Assembly: GCA_030649835.1 (NCBI GenBank)
Contig: JAUSES010000068.1
Coordinates: forward strand, 1 to 48,924
Reading direction: 5' to 3'
Source: a bacterium
GTDB lineage: Bacteria; Patescibacteriota; Minisyncoccia; Phycocordibacterales; UBA1550
DNA: 48,924 bases
The translations under genes were made by a program, and so were the position numbers. This document shows, piece after piece, positions 1-10,382 of the stretch. Each line of letters begins with the position of its first letter. Positions within the stretch are counted from its first letter, which is position 1. Under the pieces are notes generated by a model. It was not told the origin of the DNA and ran no database searches. It saw only the letters and a list, made by a program, of their open reading frames with translations.

Positions 1-26
1 AAAACCCTCCATTGTCTAGACTATAT

Positions 27-55
27 ATTATATCCCTAAAGCCAAATTTAGTCAA
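27..55 (-). promoter_or_regulatory. sigma70-type promoter reading off the left edge
   Basis: Minus strand TTGACT (50-55), 17-nt spacer, TATAAT (27-32). Confidence 0.6.
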
Positions 56-79
56 CATTTTTGTATTTGATGAGTTTTT

Positions 80-353
80 GATTATGAGTTTTGTTAAGAG
101 GGCGAAATTCCTGTCGCCCTGTGAAAAGTACTTTCACCAGAATTTTTTTCCATGAGATATACTGATTGCATCGTGACTTCGTGCAAGAATATACATCGTC
201 ACATAACATGCGACAATCGTGGAAATCTCCCAAATTGATACCGGGTGCCCATGAGCTAGCCACACCTGATTCGCATGAAGAACATTGCCAATCATCATAA
301 TGATTCTCCTTCGTAATAAGGAGGGTAATTCCCCCTTAACAAAACCCACAATC
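80..353. repeat. Element bounded by ~23-bp imperfect inverted repeats
   Basis: gattatgagttttgttaagaggg (80-102) versus reverse complement of cccccttaacaaaacccacaatc (331-353): 19/23 matches by eye. Confidence 0.55.
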
Positions 354-414
354 ACTCACTTTTTCAAATAACATTTTTGTGCTTGAACGGCAGCTCTGCT
401 GTTCAAGCACGGTC

Positions 415-2520
<2,106 letters not shown>

Positions 2521-2618
2521 AGGAAATTTAAAAACCACAATCATTATTTGTTCCCGAGCACCATTGCTGGTGCTCGGCTGCCTCACCCTGCTTAATTGGT
2601 GAGGACTTAACCTTGCTT

Positions 2619-2757
2619 TTAATTAAATCTTCGTGAATTTCGTTAAAAATCTCAGGCGAGACGAGGAGAAAAATTTGAATTGAGCCGAGGCTCAAAGAAA
2701 ATTTTTCTCAAAGTCGTAGTCGAGATTTTTAATGAAATGCGAAGAGATTAAATAAAA
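2619..2757. repeat. Long imperfect hairpin in pre-23S leader
   Basis: Arms AATTAAATCTTCGTGAATTTCGTTAAAAATCTC...AGAAAAATTTGAATTGAGCC and complement of GAGGCTCAAAGAAAATTTTTCTC...GAGATTTTTAATGAAATGCGAAGAGATTAAAT. Confidence 0.7.
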
Positions 2758-2867
2758 ACAAGGTGTGTTTTTACCTGCCTGTCTACACACACTCAAAGAC
2801 CTCCTTAACGGTGCGTGTGACAGAATGAAATTGTCAATCAACTTTCGATGAACGTTCTCATCGGAAT

Positions 2868-2890
2868 AAAAAAGCCCGCGATAACGCGGG
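2868..2890 (-). terminator. Intrinsic terminator in the 23S leader
   Basis: Minus strand CCCGCG-TTAT-CGCGGG followed by CTTTTTT. Confidence 0.7.
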
Positions 2891-2913
2891 TAAAATAGAA
2901 GCCGTAATGGTTC

Positions 2914-2955
2914 CTATCTAAGCCCGCCGAGGGTGTTTTTGGTTCCGATACTCAT
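2914..2955 (-). CDS. Possible 13-aa leader peptide MSIGTKNTLGGLR between 23S promoter and terminator
   Basis: ATG about 10 nt downstream of the predicted TSS, TAG stop, followed by an intrinsic terminator. Speculative. Confidence 0.25.
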   Translation of the reverse strand: MSIGTKNTLGGLR

Positions 2956-2971
2956 ATGCAACAATCCAGCC

Positions 2972-2999
2972 ATTATATACAAAAGGAAAACGATGTCAA
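2972..2999 (-). promoter_or_regulatory. Promoter upstream of 23S rRNA
   Basis: Minus strand TTGACA (2994-2999), 16-nt spacer, TATAAT (2972-2977). Confidence 0.7.
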
Positions 3000-3202
3000 C
3001 CCCGACACCTACTTTTTCATTATTGCATTGTGTTTCCAATATATTGTCTACAAGAATCCTATATTTCACTTGATAAATAAGGGTTTACTGAATGAATAAA
3101 AAGCAATAAAACACGATGAAAAAGTAGGTGTGGGGGTCAAGGAAAATGGGTGGAATATTGAATTTAAAATAGGGAATGATGGATTATGCATTAAAATCAA
3201 CG

Positions 3203-3229
3203 AAAAACCCGCCTTTTTGGCGGGTTTTT
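3203..3229. terminator. Bidirectional intrinsic terminator
   Basis: aaaaacccgcctttttggcgggttttt. Confidence 0.75.
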
Positions 3230-3282
3230 AGAACGTATTATTACCTTTTTAGATATAGAGCCATGAACACCGATTGTGAGAG

Positions 3283-4374
3283 TTATTTAACAGGACCTAC
3301 TGGAGACGGCAAAGGTACGCCAAAACTCGAAGATGGCGGGACGACACTAGACATAGACGGAGGTATCATTAATGGTAATTCTCTATCCTGATTCATCAGT
3401 TCAACCATTTCAACAAATGAATTTCTTTCTTTAAAACGTTGCAAATCTTCAGCGCGCCCATAAAGATCAAGTGCAGTGATTAGAAATTTTTGTTCTTTTT
3501 GCGCCTCTTCAATATGTGCAATAAATGCATTTCGGAGCCCAGTATCGGTTATTGTTGGCAACATTTTCTTTTCAATCTCTATGCGTTGGTTAAGAAAAAG
3601 CGAGTGATCACGAACGCAATTGTCCAGCGCCTGTGCTACTGTCTCCCCGACACCAACCCCACAACCTCCATTGCTTTCACCTGTATTGTGCCGGAATCCT
3701 TTTACCGCAAAAGCAACATCTCTTGTCATCTTCTTCACTTCTTCCAAAGACATACCGTGTGTAAAAGTTGCCGTCGCAAAGATTTCTTTTCTTGGTTCTT
3801 TTTCAAGAACTTCACCAAAAGTTTCGTAGGTGCTGTCTGTAGGTAGTATGGATGGTGACATTAGCGGAGGAATTCCCACACCTTGATAATGTGGTTGTCC
3901 ATTCCCCATAGGAACAAACAAAATGGTAAATGCAACAAGGAGGAGCAACAAAATGGTAAGAAAAATATATTTTACAGAAAGTAACGAGAAAATTTCCTTG
4001 TTTACTCTCCTTGTATAAACAACAAAGAGAATCCCTGTGAGCACTATTTGCGTAATTACTATATCAAGAAAGAAAATGGGCAGAATAGTTGTATGATAGC
4101 CTTGCCCAGGATAACTAAAACTACTCATTTTTTGCGGAAGTAAGTACAGCCCAACTGGGGAAGCGTTTACTCCAACAAAATCTATTGAGTGATATCCGAG
4201 AGGAAGCCCCGACCGCACATCGCGCAGGTCTTCATCTTTGTATACCATTTCGCCTGCCCAAATTTGAGAAGTTCCAACAAAAATTATACTTAGCGTAAGA
4301 ATAGAAAAAAAATATTTTTTTGAAAAACTAAATAATTTAATTAGCATACTGTTAGTATACTTCGTAGTTCTCAT
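3283..4374 (-). CDS. Membrane protein: N-terminal TM module plus C-terminal 'KGFRH' domain plus Pro-rich tail
   Basis: 363-aa ORF. N-terminal 'LIKLFSFSKKYFF.ILTLSIIFV' matches the 6708-7259 protein; C-terminal half matches the 5246-5830 protein. Confidence 0.85.
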   Translation of the reverse strand: MRTTKYTNSMLIKLFSFSKKYFFSILTLSIIFVGTSQIWAGEMVYKDEDLRDVRSGLPLGYHSIDFVGVNASPVGLYLLPQKMSSFSYPGQGYHTTILPIFFLDIVITQIVLTGILFVVYTRRVNKEIFSLLSVKYIFLTILLLLLVAFTILFVPMGNGQPHYQGVGIPPLMSPSILPTDSTYETFGEVLEKEPRKEIFATATFTHGMSLEEVKKMTRDVAFAVKGFRHNTGESNGGCGVGVGETVAQALDNCVRDHSLFLNQRIEIEKKMLPTITDTGLRNAFIAHIEEAQKEQKFLITALDLYGRAEDLQRFKERNSFVEMVELMNQDRELPLMIPPSMSSVVPPSSSFGVPLPSPVGPVK

Positions 4375-4378
4375 AAAA

Positions 4379-4407
4379 AGAACCCCTTAAATTAATTAAG
4401 GGGTTCT
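4379..4407 (-). terminator. Intrinsic terminator
   Basis: Perfect 12-bp stem agaaccccttaa-attaa-ttaaggggttct; minus strand followed by TTTTT. Confidence 0.75.
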
Positions 4408-4429
4408 AACTAGTATCAACTACTGATGA

Positions 4430-5218
4430 TTAACAACTTGCGTTTGTGCTTATATCCCACTTATACCAATACTGACGGCACCCAGGAGCAACAAAATTAG
4501 GGACACCTGGACTTGCGTCCCATGGAAGAGTAAACGTAGTTGGCGTGTTTGTTGGCGGTTGGTTACATCCATACGAATTCCACTTACCGTAAAAATAAAC
4601 CCATGACGGAGTGGTGGGGATCGCGAGTCGACCTCTCTGAGAAGACAACTTTACTTTCCCCGAACTAGCACCTCCATCATATACCCGTGTTACAGTGTAA
4701 TAGACCCTTTGAGGCGAGAGTGATACGGCCTGAGCAGACCCTATCGTGACTGCCCACTCATTACCTGAATCCCCCCACGCTGTGTCTTGATATGGGCTCG
4801 GCAAATCAGAAGCCCAATATCCGACAACGTCACCACCTCCATACCATACTGTCCGTGGAAAGTAGCCATATGCTGTCGTAGAATTACCAGGACCCACAGG
4901 AGGTTCCCCCGGAAAGTGAGGGAATTCTACAATTCCACTCCCTGATCCGTCAAACAAGGCCTCAGGCTCGTATGTACTGTCTCCATTACTACTGAACCAC
5001 GCCAATCTTCCATAACTATCCCAGTACATCCACTGATAAATATATTTACTGTACTGGTCTTGATTCACATACACCTGCCCCCAACTTGGGACAAACTGTG
5101 TGTCTGTTGCTGATGAACAGTTTATAGTGCTTCCATCTTGATACGGCACTTCTGCTCGAACCAGAACTGCACTACAAGACAAACATAAAACTAAAATGAG
5201 TTTCCAGAGGTACTTCAT
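4430..5218 (-). CDS. Secreted protein of unknown function
   Basis: 262-aa ORF with signal peptide. Shares an LPSxYxD...GSxQA segment with the C-terminus of the 7835-8929 protein. Confidence 0.8.
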   Translation of the reverse strand: MKYLWKLILVLCLSCSAVLVRAEVPYQDGSTINCSSATDTQFVPSWGQVYVNQDQYSKYIYQWMYWDSYGRLAWFSSNGDSTYEPEALFDGSGSGIVEFPHFPGEPPVGPGNSTTAYGYFPRTVWYGGGDVVGYWASDLPSPYQDTAWGDSGNEWAVTIGSAQAVSLSPQRVYYTVTRVYDGGASSGKVKLSSQRGRLAIPTTPSWVYFYGKWNSYGCNQPPTNTPTTFTLPWDASPGVPNFVAPGCRQYWYKWDISTNASC

Positions 5219-5245
5219 TATGAATCTCCTTTTCAGTATTGTTGG

Positions 5246-5830
5246 TTAGGGAACAATCGCAGGTTGCGGTTTCCCGTTTTGCTTGAGCTCAATAACGCGG
5301 ACAAAAGAATTTTTATTCTTGAAGTCCTCAATGTCTCGTGCCCGCCCAGAAACTTCGACACCAACGACACTAATGCCATTTTTATCGAAGTCCGCTTTCA
5401 TTTGGTCGGCCTCCTTGCGGTGGGCAACCATTGCATTGCGTAGCTCGACATTGGTTTCCGTTACTACAGCACGGTCTTCGATTTCCATTCTTTTTTGCAA
5501 GAAAAACAGATGATCTCGAGGGTAGTTTACCATCGCCTCGTCCAGTGTTTCGCCTTGCTTCAAAGAATAACCACCGCTGTAGGATTGTGTCCCGTGACGA
5601 AAGCCCTTGATCGTAACATTGCTGTTAATAAACGCAGTGCGAACATCTTTGAGGGTCATATCGTTAGTGAAAAATGCCGCAACTTCGACTTCTTTTTCAG
5701 GGCTGTCCTTCAAAACCTGTGCGAAACCAGCTCCTGCTTCTGCAATTCGCACGTCAACGGGCGGAATAGCAAATGATGTGAATGGAAAAATTAGTGAAGC
5801 CAACAATAGTAAAGCTTTCGTAAATCTCAT
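5246..5830 (-). CDS. Secreted protein consisting of the 'KGFRHG' domain
   Basis: 194-aa ORF, signal peptide, SD AAAGGAG; colinear similarity to the C-terminal half of 3283-4374. Confidence 0.85.
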   Translation of the reverse strand: MRFTKALLLLASLIFPFTSFAIPPVDVRIAEAGAGFAQVLKDSPEKEVEVAAFFTNDMTLKDVRTAFINSNVTIKGFRHGTQSYSGGYSLKQGETLDEAMVNYPRDHLFFLQKRMEIEDRAVVTETNVELRNAMVAHRKEADQMKADFDKNGISVVGVEVSGRARDIEDFKNKNSFVRVIELKQNGKPQPAIVP

Positions 5831-5853
5831 GGTGTAACTCCTTTATGAATTGA

Positions 5854-5880
5854 TTAGCAAGTGATTGAATTGAATTTCAT
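5854..5880 (-). CDS. Putative 8-codon leader ORF MKFNSITC
   Basis: ATGAAATTCAATTCAATCACTTGCTAA in the leader of the 5246 gene; counterpart at 8953-8979. Confidence 0.25.
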   Translation of the reverse strand: MKFNSITC

Positions 5881-6017
5881 TATTGCTTGTAGCCCTAGAG
5901 ATACCTCCTTTCGTTTATAAAGAACAGACCAGCCTCGAGCTTAACATGGTTTACAAAAAAAAAAGAAAATTTTTATGAACAGCACAAAGTTTGGATAGAA
6001 TTTTCATTTCACTTGCC

Positions 6018-6056
6018 CACACAAAAACCCGCCTTTTGGGCGGGTTTTTGTGTGGG
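6018..6056. terminator. Bidirectional terminator
   Basis: ccacacaaaaacccgccttttgggcgggtttttgtgtgg. Confidence 0.75.
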
Positions 6057-6087
6057 TTGTTCCGAAATTCCAACCAACTAGCAATAA

Positions 6088-6639
6088 TTAATTTAGAGGA
6101 GATGGGATGGGCGTAGGAATTACATGGCGAACCATGGGCGTAATAGGCATATAAATTCCTGGATTCCTCCATTCTAATATTTTTAAACTTATAAACGAAG
6201 CACTAATAATTACTACAATAAGCGTGACAATAGCAATAAGAGTTACTTTAAATGTGGGCGGTCTCACCACAATGCCTGCCTTTCGAAAAAAGAGCGCTAG
6301 TGAGAATAAACCTACTCCCCACAAAATAGCGTTAATTATAGCGCTACCAAAAAAATTGTTCCAGACAATTACTGGGGGAGCCCATAGCTCCTTCATAGGA
6401 TGGTCTACAAAAGAAAAAGGAATCGGCCACCCATTCTCAAGGGGTTTTATCACATCAAAGCGATAAGTAGCGTCATCTGCCCAAAAGATAGAACTTCCAG
6501 TAAAGAAGAGCGCAAAAACGATAATAAGGCCTGCCACTTTTAGCACGCTCCCTTTTGTCTGGAAGATACCGATAATATTGATTGTAAGAAATGCAAGAAT
6601 AAATATGAAAAGAATAAAGGTAATTAAAGCTTCAGGCAT
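6088..6639 (-). CDS. Membrane protein, paralogous to the 6708-7259 protein
   Basis: 183-aa hydrophobic ORF with the same layout (TM / 'SSIFW' / TMs / Pro-rich ...PIPSPLN tail). Confidence 0.75.
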   Translation of the reverse strand: MPEALITFILFIFILAFLTINIIGIFQTKGSVLKVAGLIIVFALFFTGSSIFWADDATYRFDVIKPLENGWPIPFSFVDHPMKELWAPPVIVWNNFFGSAIINAILWGVGLFSLALFFRKAGIVVRPPTFKVTLIAIVTLIVVIISASFISLKILEWRNPGIYMPITPMVRHVIPTPIPSPLN

Positions 6640-6661
6640 AATTTTATAGTATTTTTAAAAA

Positions 6662-6694
6662 ATAACCCTCTTTGTAATCATACGCGGAGGGTTA
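6662..6694 (-). terminator. Intrinsic terminator
   Basis: Minus strand ATAACCCTC...GAGGGTTAT followed by TTTTTT. Confidence 0.6.
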
Positions 6695-6707
6695 TAAATT
6701 GTATCGG

Positions 6708-7259
6708 CTAATTAGCTGTAGCCGGGGACGGAACATGAGTAGCAGGAAATTCCGAATTAGGAACAGGGTTGTTCATGTCGGGCGATGTCCGTACCGAAAC
6801 CTCTCCGCCCGCCAATAAAGACGGACCAAATGCATATATAAAAATTATTGCAACGAAAAACAGGAGCCCCGTGAGGACATTTTTTACGGAAAAGAATCTG
6901 AAAAATTTTTGGGTTTTTGGAAATATTGAATATACGAGAAAGAATACAATTGTGAACACAGATTGAACAATCATTATGTTTAAGAAAAACATGTTCCAGA
7001 TAAAAGATGCAGGAACCTGCCACCCAATGCCCAGCTCCTGAGGAGATTCAATAGGCCCGATGTGTGAGTAATTAATTGAATAAAAAGCAAAAGGAACCCC
7101 GACATCAACGAGATACTTTTCTTCCAATTGGTATATAGTGTCCGTCGTCCAAAAGATAGAAGAATAAACAAAAATTACACTCAACACTAAAATAGGAAAA
7201 AAATACTTTTTCGAGAAACTAAAAAATTTTATTATCATATCGTTATTAGATCTATCCAA
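6708..7259 (-). CDS. Membrane protein, paralogous to the N-terminal module of 3283-4374
   Basis: 183-aa ORF; 'IIKFFSFSKKYFFPILVLSVIFV' and ...HVPSPATAN tail. Confidence 0.75.
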   Translation of the reverse strand: MDRSNNDMIIKFFSFSKKYFFPILVLSVIFVYSSIFWTTDTIYQLEEKYLVDVGVPFAFYSINYSHIGPIESPQELGIGWQVPASFIWNMFFLNIMIVQSVFTIVFFLVYSIFPKTQKFFRFFSVKNVLTGLLFFVAIIFIYAFGPSLLAGGEVSVRTSPDMNNPVPNSEFPATHVPSPATAN

Positions 7260-7314
7260 CTAGAAACGATTAATTTATTGGGGAGGGAAATTGAAATTAT
7301 TCAAAAAACAGCCA

Positions 7315-7740
7315 CTATTTATGACTTTTATGTTTCTTTGCGATAATCAACAACGTGAGCGCGTTTATCACGATTACTACAAAAAAAACTGCAATTATGA
7401 CAGTCCCTAACACGGCGGCAAGATCGCTTCTTTCATACATAGCTGCATTTATATATATAAAAATAAAAAAAGGAGACATGACATATAACATAAAACTGTG
7501 ACGTACATGATCTACCATGGTAGGATTTTTCGTTCCCTCAAATCGTAAGAGAAAGTAACTTGCTCCACCACATACAACAATCCCCCAAAAAGTGAGCAAG
7601 AAAATAAAATCAACATCTCCTTCGCGCCATAAAGTATGCGATCTTCCCATAGTTTCAATCATCCTCATTGACTCTACTACAAGAAAAAAAACCAGTATTG
7701 CCGAAAGCGTATATAAAATTGGGGATATAATTTTTTTCAT
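7315..7740 (-). CDS. Multi-pass membrane protein of unknown function
   Basis: 141-aa ORF, about four hydrophobic segments. Confidence 0.7.
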   Translation of the reverse strand: MKKIISPILYTLSAILVFFLVVESMRMIETMGRSHTLWREGDVDFIFLLTFWGIVVCGGASYFLLRFEGTKNPTMVDHVRHSFMLYVMSPFFIFIYINAAMYERSDLAAVLGTVIIAVFFVVIVINALTLLIIAKKHKSHK

Positions 7741-7790
7741 TTTTTAAGTACCCTATCGTACAGTAAAGCACAGTTTATAGATTTACAAAA

Positions 7791-7819
7791 ATGGAGACGC
7801 TTTTGTAAAGCGTCTCCAT
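7791..7819 (-). terminator. Intrinsic terminator
   Basis: atggagacgcttttgtaaagcgtctccat; minus strand followed by TTTTTG. Confidence 0.7.
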
Positions 7820-7834
7820 AACTACATAAACGAT

Positions 7835-8929
7835 TTACGGATTATATGTCCAGCTTTGCTGATAACTAATCGGCGCATAGTACATCACTAAGCTCCCTGT
7901 TGTCATCGTAGGCCAAATACAGAACGTAGGGCTATGGCACGAACTGGGCTCACGATACCCGAGCTGACCTTTTATCCTCACCAACGCGGTAGATACAAAC
8001 TGTGGACGAAGCGACATATATGTCCAATATTGTGTATTTACCGTGATGGATGACGCCTGAGATGACCCGACAGTAAAATTATCAATAGTCGGATCTGGGT
8101 CAAACTTACTAAAATCAAGATAATGACTGGGTAAATTGCTGCTATAATAATTATCATAATCAGCAAAATTCTTCTCATACACTTGTGTTTCGTGCTCGTA
8201 TGTCAAGATACCGCCAAACGATGAGAAGCCGCTAACATTAGGAAAGTAGAAGGTATTGAACGCCATAGACTGTGTAGTTTTTGACGATCCGCTTCTTGGT
8301 ACCCATAAGCTCGGATTCACATAATAGATACCGTGTGACGCATGAGCCTTCGATATTGCGAAATCAAGTACCTTTTCCAAAGACGAGATTTGTTGCTCTT
8401 TCGCCTGTTGCCCTTCTCCTCTTTGCCGAAGGATTTCTGAAGATGGGGCAACTTTACTTACCACCACGCTCCATTCACGAGACGCCAACAGCCCAACATC
8501 ACGAACAGTCACCGCATGAATACGAAACATCCCATCCTTTACTTCTTTTAGTGCGGACTGGAATTTTGATTGCATTTTGCCAAGTCGAGATTTGTTTTCC
8601 GTGTCCCGCTCTTTCGCGATTTCATCCTCTGTGGACGAGACTGCAACATCGAGAAACTCCTGATGTTTCGCAAGCATGTTTTCAAAAGCTTCTTCAACTT
8701 CCACCTCCTTTGGTATCGTGTAAACGCTTACCATGTCCTCGTGTTGATGCCGAAGCTCTGTGGGAACGAAGTTGAACTTTCTCACCATGTTCATCAATTG
8801 TTTTTTTGACAACGGTTGCTTGAATTCAACAACAAATTCCTCGCTACTTTGTAAATCTGCGGCATAGGTACTGCTTATGCCACCTACAAGAAAAACGAAG
8901 ATTAAAGCAAAGACTTTTATGTACCTCAT
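7835..8929 (-). CDS. Secreted two-domain protein: diverged 'FRH'-type N-terminal domain plus LPSxY domain
   Basis: 364-aa ORF, signal peptide, SD AAAGGAG; leader nearly identical to that of the 5246 gene. Confidence 0.8.
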   Translation of the reverse strand: MRYIKVFALIFVFLVGGISSTYAADLQSSEEFVVEFKQPLSKKQLMNMVRKFNFVPTELRHQHEDMVSVYTIPKEVEVEEAFENMLAKHQEFLDVAVSSTEDEIAKERDTENKSRLGKMQSKFQSALKEVKDGMFRIHAVTVRDVGLLASREWSVVVSKVAPSSEILRQRGEGQQAKEQQISSLEKVLDFAISKAHASHGIYYVNPSLWVPRSGSSKTTQSMAFNTFYFPNVSGFSSFGGILTYEHETQVYEKNFADYDNYYSSNLPSHYLDFSKFDPDPTIDNFTVGSSQASSITVNTQYWTYMSLRPQFVSTALVRIKGQLGYREPSSCHSPTFCIWPTMTTGSLVMYYAPISYQQSWTYNP

Positions 8930-8952
8930 TGTGTAACTCCTTTATGTACGAA

Positions 8953-8979
8953 TTAACAAACAGTTGAAATGAATTTCAT
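8953..8979 (-). CDS. Putative 8-codon leader ORF MKFISTVC
   Basis: ATGAAATTCATTTCAACTGTTTGTTAA; counterpart of 5854-5880. Confidence 0.25.
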   Translation of the reverse strand: MKFISTVC

Positions 8980-9118
8980 TGATACTAATTGCTTTCAGAG
9001 ATACCTCCTTTCGTTTATAAAGAACTGACCAGCCCCGAGTGTAGCATGGTTTACAAAAAAAAAGAAAGTTTTTATGAACAATGCAAAATTTGGATAGAAT
9101 TTTCATTACACTTGCCTC

Positions 9119-9147
9119 CAAAAAAACCCGCCTTTTGGCGGGTTTTT
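9119..9147. terminator. Bidirectional terminator
   Basis: aaaaaaacccgccttttggcgggttttt. Confidence 0.75.
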
Positions 9148-9233
9148 ACCGAGGTTAAACCTCGGTTGAGGCGGTAATTCCCTTTGCCGTAGCGCATTTA
9201 CCTCCCTAGGATGACACCGAGGCGCACCGATTT

Positions 9234-9274
9234 CCACACGCAAAAACCCGCCTAAAAGGCGGGTTTTTGCGTGG
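9234..9274. terminator. Bidirectional terminator
   Basis: ccacacgcaaaaacccgcctaaaaggcgggtttttgcgtgg. Confidence 0.8.
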
Positions 9275-9321
9275 AATTTATTCTAAATCCCAAATTCTAA
9301 ATTATATCTTCTTTTCCCTAA

Positions 9322-10011
9322 CTAGCGATTTGAGATATCTGCGCGGAGTTTCTCAATGTAGCCTGATGCTGCATCTTTGCCACCGAGTCCAAATGCAAGT
9401 CCGCCAGCGATAGCGAGCATTGCTACAAGGCCAGTAAAGAGTGTCTGCATCATAGGACCTGCAATACCGAGCTGGTTCAATGCTGCAAGAATTGCAACAA
9501 TCCAGATTGCCCAGCGTGCGATACCGCCAACAAACCCAGCTGACTTTGACTCAAGAGCGCGTGCGCCTCCAGTCAAAACTTTCTGAGAAAGATCAGCAAG
9601 AACTGCTGCAACAACCAAAATCAAAGTTGCTACGATAACCTGTGGAATGTATCCAAGAACAACATTTGTCAAAAATGTATTTACCGCCTGAAGATTGAGC
9701 ACATCAAGAGCAGTAACGAGGAATACGATGATAATAAACCACTTTACCAAGCCACCGAGAAACGCACCGGTGTTTAGGTTGAACCCTGCTTTGCTCAAAA
9801 GGCTTTTTGCTCCTGCGCTTTCAAGGATTGCGTCAATTTTAATTGTCTTCACGATCTTTGAAATAACCTCTGCAATAACAGAACCAATCACCCAACCTGC
9901 GATAAAAATAATAACGGCGAGGAGAAGTTGAGCAAACACTGAAACTGCTTGTGTTCCAATATTATTGAAGGCTCCACTCAATTGCATTCCCCAATCTGAA
10001 ATAATAGGCAT
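9322..10011 (-). CDS. Mechanosensitive-channel-like protein with conserved TM helices
   Basis: 229-aa ORF with repeated TM helices, 'GGLAFGLGGKDAA' motif. Confidence 0.8.
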   Translation of the reverse strand: MPIISDWGMQLSGAFNNIGTQAVSVFAQLLLAVIIFIAGWVIGSVIAEVISKIVKTIKIDAILESAGAKSLLSKAGFNLNTGAFLGGLVKWFIIIVFLVTALDVLNLQAVNTFLTNVVLGYIPQVIVATLILVVAAVLADLSQKVLTGGARALESKSAGFVGGIARWAIWIVAILAALNQLGIAGPMMQTLFTGLVAMLAIAGGLAFGLGGKDAASGYIEKLRADISNR

Positions 10012-10239
10012 AATCTTTTTGTTTGCTAGGCAAGAATTTCTTCCTGCGTAAACATTATGTTAAAACTGTTAATTGATAAATTGTATCATCAATCCCGCCT
10101 GCACAGCGCCCGCGCTCTTGCGTCCAAGCATGAAATAATTTCAGCCGCGCAAGCAGGAGAGCTTGATTTCTACCCTCTTATTGTACCATTTCACCGGATT
10201 GATTGTGAAGAGGGCTGTGGATAACTCGGGGGGGGCCGG

Positions 10240-10370
10240 GGGGAACAGGGGAAACGTTGGGACAGGAAGAACAGCGAGTACGCACAAAACGCCATTTGCC
10301 TTCGGCAAATGGCGTTCCTTGTTTTTCGTTCATCCTGTTCTTCCTGTCCCAAACGTTCCCCTTGTTCCCC
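10240..10370. repeat. G/C-rich inverted repeat around a hairpin core
   Basis: ggggaacaggggaaacgttgggacaggaagaacag (10240-10274) versus ctgttcttcctgtcccaaacgttccccttgttcccc (10335-10370); core acgccatttgccttcggcaaatggcgt. Confidence 0.8.
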
Positions 10371-10382
10371 ATGTGAGCCCCC

